This document shows positions 1 to 6,144 of a DNA stretch of 6,144 nucleotides, one piece after another. The stretch is from the NCBI GenBank assembly GCA_023380515.1, contig JAMCRH010000225.1:1-6144 (forward strand). Direction: 5' to 3'. The notes beneath the pieces were generated by a model. The model searched no databases. It was given only the letters and a program-made list of their open reading frames with translations, and had not been told where the DNA came from. Position numbers and translations under genes: made by a program. Numbering within the stretch: position 1 is the stretch's first letter; each line of letters begins with the position of its first letter. The DNA comes from Gammaproteobacteria bacterium. GTDB lineage: Bacteria; Pseudomonadota; Gammaproteobacteria; Enterobacterales; Alteromonadaceae.

Positions 1-715
1 GATGAATCGTCAGCGCGGTCAAAGTTACCCGCTCATTTTGAATATCAAGGGTGGCCCAGGTGGCATGTGGGGGCATCAATTTATGCAGGAAATGCAATTG
101 ATGTCGGCGCGTGGTTACGCCGTGGTATTTGTGAATTATCGCGGCAGTTCAGGGTCAGGCCATGATTTTAGCAGCCAGGTTCGCCTTGATTACGGCGGTG
201 CTGATTACCAAGACAACATGCTTGCGGTGGAGTACGTGCTGGAAAACTTTGACTGGATAGACAGCGACCGTTTGTTTATTACCGGTGGCAGCCATGGTGG
301 CTTCTTAACCAACTGGATTACCAGCCAAACAAATATGTTCAGAGCAGCGGTGACCCAGCGCAGTGTCAGTAACTGGATTAGCGAAGCTGGCACCCAAGCG
401 TTCCCGCCTGCTTCCATGCGCGTAGAGTTTGGTGGCACTATTTGGGACAACTTTGATTATTATTGGGGGCGTTCGCCGCTCAAATATGCGGATCAAGTCA
501 CCACCCCGACGCTGATCATCCACAGCACTGACGACCACATCACCCCGATTGGTCAGGGTGAAGAATGGTTTTACGCCCTAAAAGCCAATAGCGTCGAAAC
601 CGAAATGGCGGTGTTTCGCGGAGAGGGCCACGGCCTGTCACGCAGCGGCCGTCCAATTAATTTAGTTGAGCGTTTAAACCGCATTTTAGATTGGTTCGAC
701 CGTTACAACCAATAA
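1..715 (+). CDS. S9-family serine peptidase (prolyl oligopeptidase / acylaminoacyl-peptidase type), C-terminal part only
   Basis: This is the 3' end of a gene that begins outside the window; the ATG at 2-4 is unlikely to be the true start because the reading frame is open to the edge and the protein opens inside the alpha/beta-hydrolase domain. Numbering from that Met, visible motifs are KGGPGG (16-21, the usual HGGP oxyanion-hole region), NYRGSSGSG (45-53), the nucleophile elbow GGSHGG (95-100, Ser97), the acid in DDHITP (probably Asp178) and the catalytic His210 in GEGHGLSRSGRP. All three triad residues are therefore present. Family members are usually 650-700 residues with an N-terminal beta-propeller that limits substrates to short peptides; that propeller would lie upstream. 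The family removes acyl-amino acids or dipeptides from oligopeptides, or cleaves after proline; which of these applies cannot be told. The gene ends in TAA and faces the permease gene convergently across a REP-containing gap. Family is certain, subtype is not. Confidence -1.
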   Translation, partial: MNRQRGQSYPLILNIKGGPGGMWGHQFMQEMQLMSARGYAVVFVNYRGSSGSGHDFSSQVRLDYGGADYQDNMLAVEYVLENFDWIDSDRLFITGGSHGGFLTNWITSQTNMFRAAVTQRSVSNWISEAGTQAFPPASMRVEFGGTIWDNFDYYWGRSPLKYADQVTTPTLIIHSTDDHITPIGQGEEWFYALKANSVETEMAVFRGEGHGLSRSGRPINLVERLNRILDWFDRYNQ

Positions 716-737
716 TGCGGCGGCATCACTGCGTGAC

Positions 738-757
738 GCGGATGAAACCTGCCCTAC
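738..757 (-). repeat. Degenerate REP-like element, inverted relative to the one at 833-853
   Basis: CCTGCCCTAC at 748-757 is the exact reverse complement of GTAGGGCAGG at 833-842, so this is a second GTAG-headed arm in opposite orientation, with the GTAG heads facing each other. The other arm (738-747, GCGGATGAAA in the + direction) matches the intact element poorly, although GCGG can still pair with CCTGC through one wobble. I read it as a decayed REP. The motif match is direct; calling it a REP is inference. Confidence -1.
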
Positions 758-784
758 GCCAACACCGCGGTTGAATCGACCACG

Positions 785-825
785 GATGTTGAACCCGGGC
801 ACAAACCGCATGCCGTTCAAACATC
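785..825. repeat. Inverted repeat inside the REP mosaic
   Basis: GATGTTGAAC (785-794) is complementary to GTTCAAACATC (815-825) with one bulged A. Flanking CCAC (780-783) can pair with GTGG (830-833). It sits between the two oppositely oriented REP arms, so the whole 748-842 stretch can fold into a long, interrupted stem. A further copy of the right arm, TTCAACATCGGT, lies at 871-882. Confidence -1.
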
Positions 826-831
826 GGTTGT

Positions 832-858
832 GGTAGGGCAGGCTTCGCCTGCCGCACC
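832..858 (+). repeat. REP-like palindrome with GTAG head
   Basis: The tetranucleotide GTAG (833-836) is followed by a perfect 7-bp stem GGCAGGC (837-843) / GCCTGCC (847-853) with loop TTC; GGT (832-834) and ACC (856-858) extend the symmetry outside a two-base mismatch. A GTAG or GGAG head before a short GC-rich hairpin is the hallmark of REP sequences mobilised by REP-associated tyrosine transposases (RAYTs). No T-run follows on either strand, so it is not a canonical intrinsic terminator, though a hairpin between convergent genes can protect 3' ends or block read-through. No transposase gene is in the window. Copy number elsewhere in the genome cannot be seen. Confidence -1.
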
Positions 859-913
859 GCAAAACCCGAATTCAACATCGGTCCAATGCATGCCGCACCG
901 CAAAACCGAAATT
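847..913. repeat. Two direct repeats of about 26 bp next to the REP
   Basis: Positions 847-872 and 888-913 are near-identical: both carry TGCCGCACCGCAAAAC followed by CCGAATT or CGAAATT, differing by GCC/GCA at the left end and a C-to-A shift near the right. The first copy includes the right arm of the REP hairpin, so the second looks like a duplicated right half whose partner arm is lost. GCATGCCG also recurs at 808-815. The second copy runs into the permease stop codon (912-914). Confidence -1.
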
Positions 914-2318
914 AATACCCCACCAAAACCGCTGTAAAAAGCAATAACACACATAACACGATATAAATTCCGACCAAAGGCAGCACAAATTTCGCCCAAG
1001 TAGCCCAGCCTACTTGGGCTGTGGCTAAATACGCTAAAAGGGTTCCAGAAGTAGGCGTGAAAATTGTCGAAATACCATTACCAAATAGAAAAGCGAGCAC
1101 TGTCACGTTCGGAGTCAAACCGACTAACTGCCCAATTGGTCCAAGAATCGGCATACTCACTGCTGCTTGGCCTGACGTTGAAGGAATCAGTACATCAAGT
1201 AGCATCTGCGAAACAAACATGCCCTGCACCGCCAGCATCGGGTTATCTTCACCCACTAAAGCGGTAAGGTTGAAAATCACCGTATCCAGAATCTGTCCAT
1301 TCTGCAGCGTTACTGCAATTGCAAACGCAACACCAATCAGAATCGCCGCCAGCAAAATTCGCTTCATGCCATCTACAAAGGCGTCGGCGGCGCCACTCGC
1401 GCCCAAGCCACTCATAGCAGCAAGGACAATGGCTAAACCAATATAGTAGGCACTTAGTTGTTGATTACGCCAGCCCCAGTTAGTTGAAGCAAACACTAAG
1501 AACCCGATACCCAATAGCAAAGTGAGCAATATCAAAGCATGGCGCAAGCTCAGCTTTCCAGTATCGAACTCAATTTTAACTTTAGGGTCAAAACCTTCCC
1601 GTTTGATCATAACCATCACAAACAAAATACCTACCAACGTAAATACGCAGAACGCAACGAGACGCATGCTAATACCGCTAAATACAGGTATATCCACCAA
1701 CGGTTGCGCGACAGTCAGAGCTACTGGGTTAGTTACGGATGCTAAAAATCCGGCTTTCACTGGAATAGTAAGAATCGCCAACCCCATCAGATTGGATAAC
1801 CCGAGTCGCTGGGCCATAGCGACCATCAACGGAATAATTAAAAGATACTCTGACGCTAAGCCTAAGAAAGTGCTTCCTGCTGCGAACACGACCATGAGCG
1901 TTGGCACTAAGACATACACATTACCGCGTAATGCCCCAAGTAAGCGCTCGAGTCCAGCTGTAACAGCACCTGCTTTGGTAACAATACCGAACATGCCGCC
2001 AATCAGCAGTACCATGAAGATTAAGTTAGCACCCCGCTCAAGCCCCTGTGGAATGGACAATAGCAATTGAAACAGGCTAACTGGTTGTGCCAGCTCACTA
2101 TCGTTGTCAACGCGCCATAGGTTGTTTAATGAACGATCTTTATCTAAGGTTTGATAGGAATCTGGCATAACTAATCGCCCATCTCTAACAAGTTCACCAG
2201 AGCCAATCAGATACGTTAGTAGCCCAGCAAATAGCAAGATACTTAGTAGGATAATAATTGGGTTACTGCCGCGTTTTTGTAGATCCGGCCCACCTGCTTG
2301 CTCTAGCTTTTCTTTCAT
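912..2318 (-). CDS. yfcC: YfcC-family inner-membrane permease (DcuC / C4-dicarboxylate carrier superfamily)
   Basis: A 468-residue polytopic protein resembling E. coli YfcC along its length. Landmarks: first membrane segment about 20-39, a hydrophilic periplasmic-type loop about 41-80, then SLFQLLLSIPQGL (81-93), FMVLLIGGMFGIV (101-113), SVTNPVALTVAQP (194-206), PSTSGQAAVSMPILGPIGQLVG (from 379) and FLFGNGISTIFTPTSG (410-425). The paired re-entrant-looking PSTSGQ and TPTSG segments are the conserved core of the family. Roughly 11-12 hydrophobic segments are visible. Superfamily members carry dicarboxylates, or exchange basic amino acids such as arginine and ornithine; the substrate here is unknown. 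The ATG at 2318 is supported by an AGAGG Shine-Dalgarno 5 bases upstream, which overlaps the stop codon of the amidohydrolase gene 8 bp away, so the two are probably co-transcribed and translationally coupled. The symbol marks the family only. Confidence -1.
   Translation of the reverse strand: MKEKLEQAGGPDLQKRGSNPIIILLSILLFAGLLTYLIGSGELVRDGRLVMPDSYQTLDKDRSLNNLWRVDNDSELAQPVSLFQLLLSIPQGLERGANLIFMVLLIGGMFGIVTKAGAVTAGLERLLGALRGNVYVLVPTLMVVFAAGSTFLGLASEYLLIIPLMVAMAQRLGLSNLMGLAILTIPVKAGFLASVTNPVALTVAQPLVDIPVFSGISMRLVAFCVFTLVGILFVMVMIKREGFDPKVKIEFDTGKLSLRHALILLTLLLGIGFLVFASTNWGWRNQQLSAYYIGLAIVLAAMSGLGASGAADAFVDGMKRILLAAILIGVAFAIAVTLQNGQILDTVIFNLTALVGEDNPMLAVQGMFVSQMLLDVLIPSTSGQAAVSMPILGPIGQLVGLTPNVTVLAFLFGNGISTIFTPTSGTLLAYLATAQVGWATWAKFVLPLVGIYIVLCVLLLFTAVLVGY
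994..1019. repeat. Perfect 10-bp inverted repeat inside the permease gene
   Basis: GCCCAAGTAG (994-1003) and CTACTTGGGC (1010-1019) are perfectly complementary around a 6-base loop. It falls about 80-110 bases before the permease stop codon, in the codons for AQVGWATWA. In the permease mRNA it would form a strong hairpin followed by GAAATTTG, which is not a good terminator tail. It may simply follow from the codons used. Confidence -1.
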
Positions 2319-2326
2319 TCAAACCT

Positions 2327-3175
2327 CTACAGCCTGTCTTTTATATAAGCAGCTATTTGTTTCGATATGCTGAATAAGTCACGTTGAAATGCAGTGAAAT
2401 TGTCATTTCGCGTGAAGTCGGCCTCATTCATATATAGCGCGCGGTTTATCTCAATTTGTACACTGTGGCGCTGCGCTGATGGGTCTCCATACGCGTGCAC
2501 GCAGTAACCGCCTTTGTAGGGATAATTTACAGCAACATGATAGCCGAGGGCGCTGAATGCTTGACGTATATAGTCTGTGAACTCTGCGTCAGCTGTCTTG
2601 CCATCTGCATCACCAAGCACTATGTCAGCGCGTGGTTCGCCAGCATCAATATTCATTTGATTACCTTTAGACTTCATTGAATGGCAATCCACGTGCCAAA
2701 CTGCACCAAAATTGTCATGAAAGGTATCAAGTAGTTCCTTTAAGCATTGATGGTATGGGCGATAGTAATTCGCTAAACGCTTTTCAACCTCCTGAACACT
2801 CAGCGGGTCGGCGTACATCGGCTTCCCAGGTAACGCAAATCGACGCAACAGGCCCATTCCTCTTGCCGTATACTCCGTGGGCTTTATTTTTCCTGGCCAG
2901 TTTCCTGCAATTAAATCCGTGTCAATGTCAGATTCGGCGCGATTCGGATCAATATACATGCGTGAAAATTTTGCAGCCAACAAACTTGCGCCAACCTCAA
3001 TTGAGGGAGCCCACAACTCATCAACAAATGCATCCCAGCCAGTTTTAAGTTCGTCGCTGGTGGCCAAGGTTTCTACCGTGGCTGGAAAATTGGCGCTACT
3101 ATGCGGCGAGTCGAACACTAAGGGCAATAAGCCATTCGTGCCTTGCCATAACTGGTAGCTGTCAGTGTTTTTCAT
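2327..3175 (-). CDS. N-formylglutamate amidohydrolase family protein (HutG/FGase-like)
   Basis: A 282-residue soluble protein without a signal peptide, close to the usual length of the N-formylglutamate amidohydrolase family (PF05013). Family motifs in order: DSPHSS (22-27), WDAFVDELW (47-55), DPNRAESDIDTD (76-87), HVDCHSM (161-167), DIVLGDADG (184-192), VNYPYKGGYCVHAYG (216-230) and QIEINRALYMNE (240-251). His25 and His165 with an acidic residue near 52-53 are likely metal ligands, by analogy with the carboxypeptidase-like fold of the family. The reference reaction is N-formyl-L-glutamate plus water to formate and L-glutamate, the last step of one histidine-degradation route. No histidine-utilisation gene is visible here, so the physiological substrate could be another N-acyl amino acid. 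The ATG at 3175 has an AAGGA Shine-Dalgarno at 3182-3186. It lies between a receptor and a permease gene on the same strand, which suggests uptake-linked catabolism. Confidence -1.
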   Translation of the reverse strand: MKNTDSYQLWQGTNGLLPLVFDSPHSSANFPATVETLATSDELKTGWDAFVDELWAPSIEVGASLLAAKFSRMYIDPNRAESDIDTDLIAGNWPGKIKPTEYTARGMGLLRRFALPGKPMYADPLSVQEVEKRLANYYRPYHQCLKELLDTFHDNFGAVWHVDCHSMKSKGNQMNIDAGEPRADIVLGDADGKTADAEFTDYIRQAFSALGYHVAVNYPYKGGYCVHAYGDPSAQRHSVQIEINRALYMNEADFTRNDNFTAFQRDLFSISKQIAAYIKDRL

Positions 3176-3218
3176 AGGGTGTCCTTAATAATTTATCCTG
3201 AACAAATACAACAAACAG

Positions 3219-3245
3219 CGGAGCTACCAGCATTCCGGTAGCCCG
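3219..3245 (-). terminator. Imperfect terminator-like hairpin after the TonB receptor gene
   Basis: On the - strand CGGGCTACC pairs with GGTAGC-T-CCG: a 9-bp GC-rich stem with one bulged base and an 8-base loop, 15 bases past the receptor stop codon. The transcript then continues CTGTTTGTTGTATTTG, U-rich but interrupted by G, so termination is probably partial. This would lower expression of the two downstream genes relative to the receptor instead of separating them fully. I found no convincing promoter between it and the amidohydrolase start. Confidence -1.
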
Positions 3246-3260
3246 CAGTTCCCCTAATCA

Positions 3261-5996
3261 CTAAAAGTTGTACACGAGTTGCACGTAAGTAAAGCGTCCA
3301 ACTGGGTTATAGGTATTGATATCAAAATTAATGTTGATATTAACCAAGGACGTTGGCGGTTGCTTGTCAGTAATGTTGTTCATGCCAACACGTGCGGTCA
3401 AACCATTACCGAACTCATAGGCAACGGCTGCATTGTGATAAAATACCGAACCAATTGAGCGCTCGTCACCTTGGAAGGTTTCAGTCGTATCACCGATATG
3501 ACGCCAGCTATAGTTCGCATACCAGTCGTTTTTACGCCACTGCACATTAAAGCTGCTTCGCCATTCAGGGTAAGCAGCCCGAAGAATTGAGCGCCCAGTG
3601 CGGTCATCTTCTAGGGTAGAGCCATCGGCCAAGGTTGACGTTTCCTTAAACTCTTCGAGCTTAGCCACGCTTAACATCAAATCCCAGTTGCCGAACTCAG
3701 TATCAAAATTGTAGCGGCCAACAGCATCAAAACCTTTTACTGAAGTGCTGTTCAGGTTGACAGGACCATCAACGATATTCGTTATTTCTCCGCTGCTATC
3801 GCGGGTAATAACGCCACAGTTACGGCCGGTATTCGCGCAAAGGTTAACCAGATTCTGAGCACCAAAAGTACTAATAGTGTCTTCAATTTGAATATCGTAA
3901 TAGTCAAAAGTAAGGCTGAAGCCTGCTAAAGCTTGTGGGGTGTACACCAAACCTAGTGAAATGTTCTCTGACGACTCTGGTTGAAGATCAATATTTCCGC
4001 CGACAGTCGCTGGCAACTGAGTCTCATTTTGAGTATACCCAGCAGGCACTCCGACGCAGCCAGGAAGACTAGACCCGCCTGAACACGGGTCAGCAACTGG
4101 AGCAAAAGTTTCACGCTGGCCTTCGTATAATTCTAAAACCGATGGCGCACGGAAGCCTTCCGCATAAGTACCACGTAACATGACGTCGTCATTAACTCGC
4201 CAAGTGAGACCAAATTTTGTGTTAAAGGTACTGCCGAACGTGCTGTAATCAGAAAAACGACCAGCCGCTGTGAGCTCCAGCATATCGACGCCGCGACGAC
4301 CCGCGATTAACGGAATACTGAACTCTGTGTACGCTTCATATAAATCGTATTCGCCTCGCGTGCCCGTGCGCGCTGCAGAGGAAGTAGGCTGGAATGTATT
4401 CACCCGAGACGCAGAGCTGATGTAGTCATCAGGTATATCAATACCCTCTTCTTTTCGGTACTCAATACCTGCCGCCATCATTAAATCACCGGCAGGTAGT
4501 TCCGTAACAAAACCACTTACATTGAAGTTCGCATTGGTCTGGCGAGATTCATTGGTATCACGGCCCGTGTAGCGAATATAATCAGCCATTTGTGGTGTTA
4601 AATCATTAAACATATTCACTGGTACACAGCCCTGCATCAAATCACTGATGTCGGCAGTAATACCGGAAGCGTCGCATGCACGCATGCCTAGCGCTAACCT
4701 GTCTAAGTTAACCTGATTGTTAGACACAAATTCTGCACGGTTACGTGCATATGATACAAAAGCGTCCCAGTCCCAGTTATCTGAAAGATATCCATCAAAG
4801 GCAACGCCGACACGCATCGTATCGACCTTCTGTGCGTTAACTCGCGGTCCAAGCGCGTCAAAGTAATTATCGATACGGAAACTACTGCCACTTAATTCGA
4901 CACCAAATGGATTTACACTCGAATCATTCGGTACGAAGAAGCCGCGTCCACCAGTGATAAAAGGCGGGGCTGGGGAAAATTGTTGGTCAGACTCTCGGCG
5001 ATTGAATAGCCCTGCAATTCGCAGGTTAAAGCTGTCAAATTGCATCAAGTACTGCGCGAATGCTGCAAGTCGCGTGGATGGCCCCATGACATAGTTATTA
5101 TCCCAGCGATTGTACTGGTCATTTTCGTTAATTGCGCGCCAATTGGCTGGGTCTGAACCGTCAACACCAGGATTTCTGGTTATTCCCGAACTGATGTCGA
5201 AGTCATACAGACTTTGTAATTGGTCAGCTCGTATTACCCCCTCTGTAGTACCAAAGGAAAGGCCGTTCAACGGCACTGCGGTAAGCGAGCGATCTTGTGA
5301 AAATATCGGTTTTTGGTCTGCATAACTTAACGCAATCATTAGGTTATTTTCACCAAAGTCGCGACCGTGCAAAACATCGAAGTTCACTGACTCGCGATCA
5401 CCGCGCGATGATTCGCCATAATAGGCTCTTACCTGAGTACCCAGATAATCACGGTGGGTATACATGTTGACTACCCCCGCGATAGCGTCAGACCCGTAAA
5501 TAGCTGTCGCGCCATCTTGTAAAACTTCCACTCGATTAATCATGATTGACGGAATGGTATTTAGATCAACAAAGTCGCGAAAGCCGCGGGTTCCAGCCCC
5601 ATTTACCCATCGCTGACCATTCACCAGCACCAAAGACCGGTTCTCACCAAGATTACGCAGGTTCAAGCTCGAAGTGCCTTGACTAGTGCCGGCAGACCCG
5701 TTACTGTTCAGGCTCGCACCAACGGACGGCAACTCCTGAAGAACCTCACCTAAACTAAGTGCCCCGCGGATGTTGAGCTCTTCTTCATCCATCACTTGCA
5801 CGGGAGAATTCGACTGGTCCGCACGCGCTATGCGTGAACCAGTGACCGCAATGACTTCAACAGATTCTGCTTGAGAATCATCCTGAGCCTTCGCTTGATA
5901 GGTTGTCATCGTTCCAATCATAGCAATGACAGCTACAGCAATCGTGTTCAGCTTAAAGTCAGTTCTTTTCATTAATGCTTGTGTTTGCATTTTCAT
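3261..5996 (-). CDS. TonB-dependent outer-membrane receptor
   Basis: A 911-residue receptor, full length for the family. Residues 1-37 form a signal peptide: positive start (Lys10, Arg11, Lys15), hydrophobic core about 18-30, and AKA before a likely cut at 37/38. A TonB-box-like stretch VEVIAVTGSRI lies at 46-56. The plug spans about 60-180, with GENRSLVLVNGQRW (117-130) and VEVLQDGATAIYGSDAIAGVVN (from 156). The rest is the beta-barrel, with FRAPSVLELYEG (615-626), the LQPESSENISLG element (671-682) and a terminal strand ending in aromatic Phe911, the usual signal for barrel insertion. It imports a ligand across the outer membrane using TonB-ExbBD energy; the ligand cannot be deduced, and the neighbours suggest a peptide or amino-acid derivative more than iron. 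The ATG at 5996 is preferred over Met3 and Met9 because AAGAGG lies 6 bases upstream. All six mature cysteines fall into three close pairs. Confidence -1.
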   Translation of the reverse strand: MKMQTQALMKRTDFKLNTIAVAVIAMIGTMTTYQAKAQDDSQAESVEVIAVTGSRIARADQSNSPVQVMDEEELNIRGALSLGEVLQELPSVGASLNSNGSAGTSQGTSSLNLRNLGENRSLVLVNGQRWVNGAGTRGFRDFVDLNTIPSIMINRVEVLQDGATAIYGSDAIAGVVNMYTHRDYLGTQVRAYYGESSRGDRESVNFDVLHGRDFGENNLMIALSYADQKPIFSQDRSLTAVPLNGLSFGTTEGVIRADQLQSLYDFDISSGITRNPGVDGSDPANWRAINENDQYNRWDNNYVMGPSTRLAAFAQYLMQFDSFNLRIAGLFNRRESDQQFSPAPPFITGGRGFFVPNDSSVNPFGVELSGSSFRIDNYFDALGPRVNAQKVDTMRVGVAFDGYLSDNWDWDAFVSYARNRAEFVSNNQVNLDRLALGMRACDASGITADISDLMQGCVPVNMFNDLTPQMADYIRYTGRDTNESRQTNANFNVSGFVTELPAGDLMMAAGIEYRKEEGIDIPDDYISSASRVNTFQPTSSAARTGTRGEYDLYEAYTEFSIPLIAGRRGVDMLELTAAGRFSDYSTFGSTFNTKFGLTWRVNDDVMLRGTYAEGFRAPSVLELYEGQRETFAPVADPCSGGSSLPGCVGVPAGYTQNETQLPATVGGNIDLQPESSENISLGLVYTPQALAGFSLTFDYYDIQIEDTISTFGAQNLVNLCANTGRNCGVITRDSSGEITNIVDGPVNLNSTSVKGFDAVGRYNFDTEFGNWDLMLSVAKLEEFKETSTLADGSTLEDDRTGRSILRAAYPEWRSSFNVQWRKNDWYANYSWRHIGDTTETFQGDERSIGSVFYHNAAVAYEFGNGLTARVGMNNITDKQPPTSLVNININFDINTYNPVGRFTYVQLVYNF

Positions 5997-6144
5997 AGTC
6001 AGCCTCTTGTTGTTGGTCGTTCTGGCTTAACGCCTTGGCCAGTTCAACGTCTTATGCTGCAAAAGCATATGTTCTGACCCTACCAAGCGAGATTCACAAA
6101 ATGTAAGTTTTTTGTAATGCAGGCTGAAGTTAGCAACTCAATTC
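5997..6144 (-). promoter_or_regulatory. Leader and presumed promoter region of the TonB receptor gene
   Basis: This stretch holds the Shine-Dalgarno AAGAGG (complement of 6003-6008) and presumably the promoter of the three-gene set. No pair of -35 and -10 boxes with correct spacing is convincing: TTCAGC, 17 bases, TACATT on the - strand is the best and is weak. Two small hairpins can form: TATGCT/AGCATA (6053-6058 with 6064-6069, loop 5) and CTGGC/GCCAG (6022-6026 with 6038-6042). An AT-rich imperfect dyad ACAAAA / TTTTGT lies at 6096-6101 and 6110-6115, a possible operator. No known regulator consensus such as Fur was recognised. Confidence -1.

Noticed and set aside
832..858. Intrinsic terminator for the peptidase or permease gene
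   Set aside because: The hairpin is strong but no T-run follows on either strand; the GTAG head fits a REP better.
817..999. Short - strand open frame running out of the permease into the REP region
   Set aside because: It overlaps the true permease frame and is built partly from repeat sequence; no ribosome binding site or motif supports it.
1021..1446. Open frame on the + strand (about 140 codons)
   Set aside because: It is antisense to the conserved C-terminal half of the permease and has no recognisable domain.
1522..2070. Long open frame on the + strand (about 180 codons)
   Set aside because: It lies wholly opposite the permease gene, its composition is the low-complexity kind expected from the antisense of membrane codons, and no family motif is visible.
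2677..3158. Overlapping + strand open frames of about 90-120 codons
   Set aside because: They are antisense to the amidohydrolase gene, whose family motifs run through the whole region in the - frame.
1..5996. Lasso-peptide locus, since S9-type isopeptidases and TonB receptors occur together in some of these
   Set aside because: No precursor peptide, B-type protease or asparagine-synthetase-like cyclase is present; the peptidase is convergent with the receptor set and its visible half is an ordinary S9 catalytic domain.
6074..6084. CTGACCCTACC as another REP arm
   Set aside because: It has an extra base relative to CTGCCCTACC and no complementary arm beside it, so a chance resemblance is more likely.
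6102..6117. TyrR-type box (TGTAAA-N6-TTTACA)
   Set aside because: The two TGTAA motifs are in direct, not inverted, orientation and no TTTACA half-site is correctly spaced.

Overview
The window reads as a chromosomal segment of a marine-type gammaproteobacterium, most likely of the Alteromonadales. The evidence is the moderate base composition, the large TonB-dependent receptor of the kind these bacteria carry in many copies, a secreted-type S9 peptidase gene, a YfcC-type permease and a GTAG-headed REP palindrome. A protein- or amino-acid-scavenging lineage such as Idiomarinaceae would fit, but that is a guess from style, not a taxonomic call.

Layout, left to right: (1) the 3' part of an S9-family (prolyl oligopeptidase-like) serine peptidase gene on the + strand, ending at 715; (2) a 196-bp gap between convergent genes (716-911), filled with REP-like palindromes and decayed direct and inverted copies of the same motifs; (3) three genes on the - strand, transcribed right to left: a TonB-dependent outer-membrane receptor (5996-3261), an N-formylglutamate amidohydrolase-family enzyme (3175-2327) and a YfcC/DcuC-superfamily inner-membrane permease (2318-912). 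The enzyme and permease genes are 8 bp apart, and the permease Shine-Dalgarno overlaps the enzyme stop codon. The receptor and enzyme genes are 85 bp apart, and that gap holds an imperfect terminator-like hairpin. (4) The last 148 bp are the leader and promoter region of the receptor gene; it has no confident promoter but some small hairpins.

A plausible joint role is uptake of a small peptide or amino-acid derivative: the receptor imports it across the outer membrane, the permease moves a substrate or product across the inner membrane, and the amidohydrolase hydrolyses an N-formyl or similar amide bond. The convergent peptidase may supply peptides but is not in the same transcript. The substrate cannot be read from the sequence. 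I see no CRISPR array, tRNA, rRNA, insertion sequence, toxin-antitoxin pair or phage gene. All four genes belong to known families; what deserves a second look is their combination, the REP mosaic and the RNA structures around the junctions.
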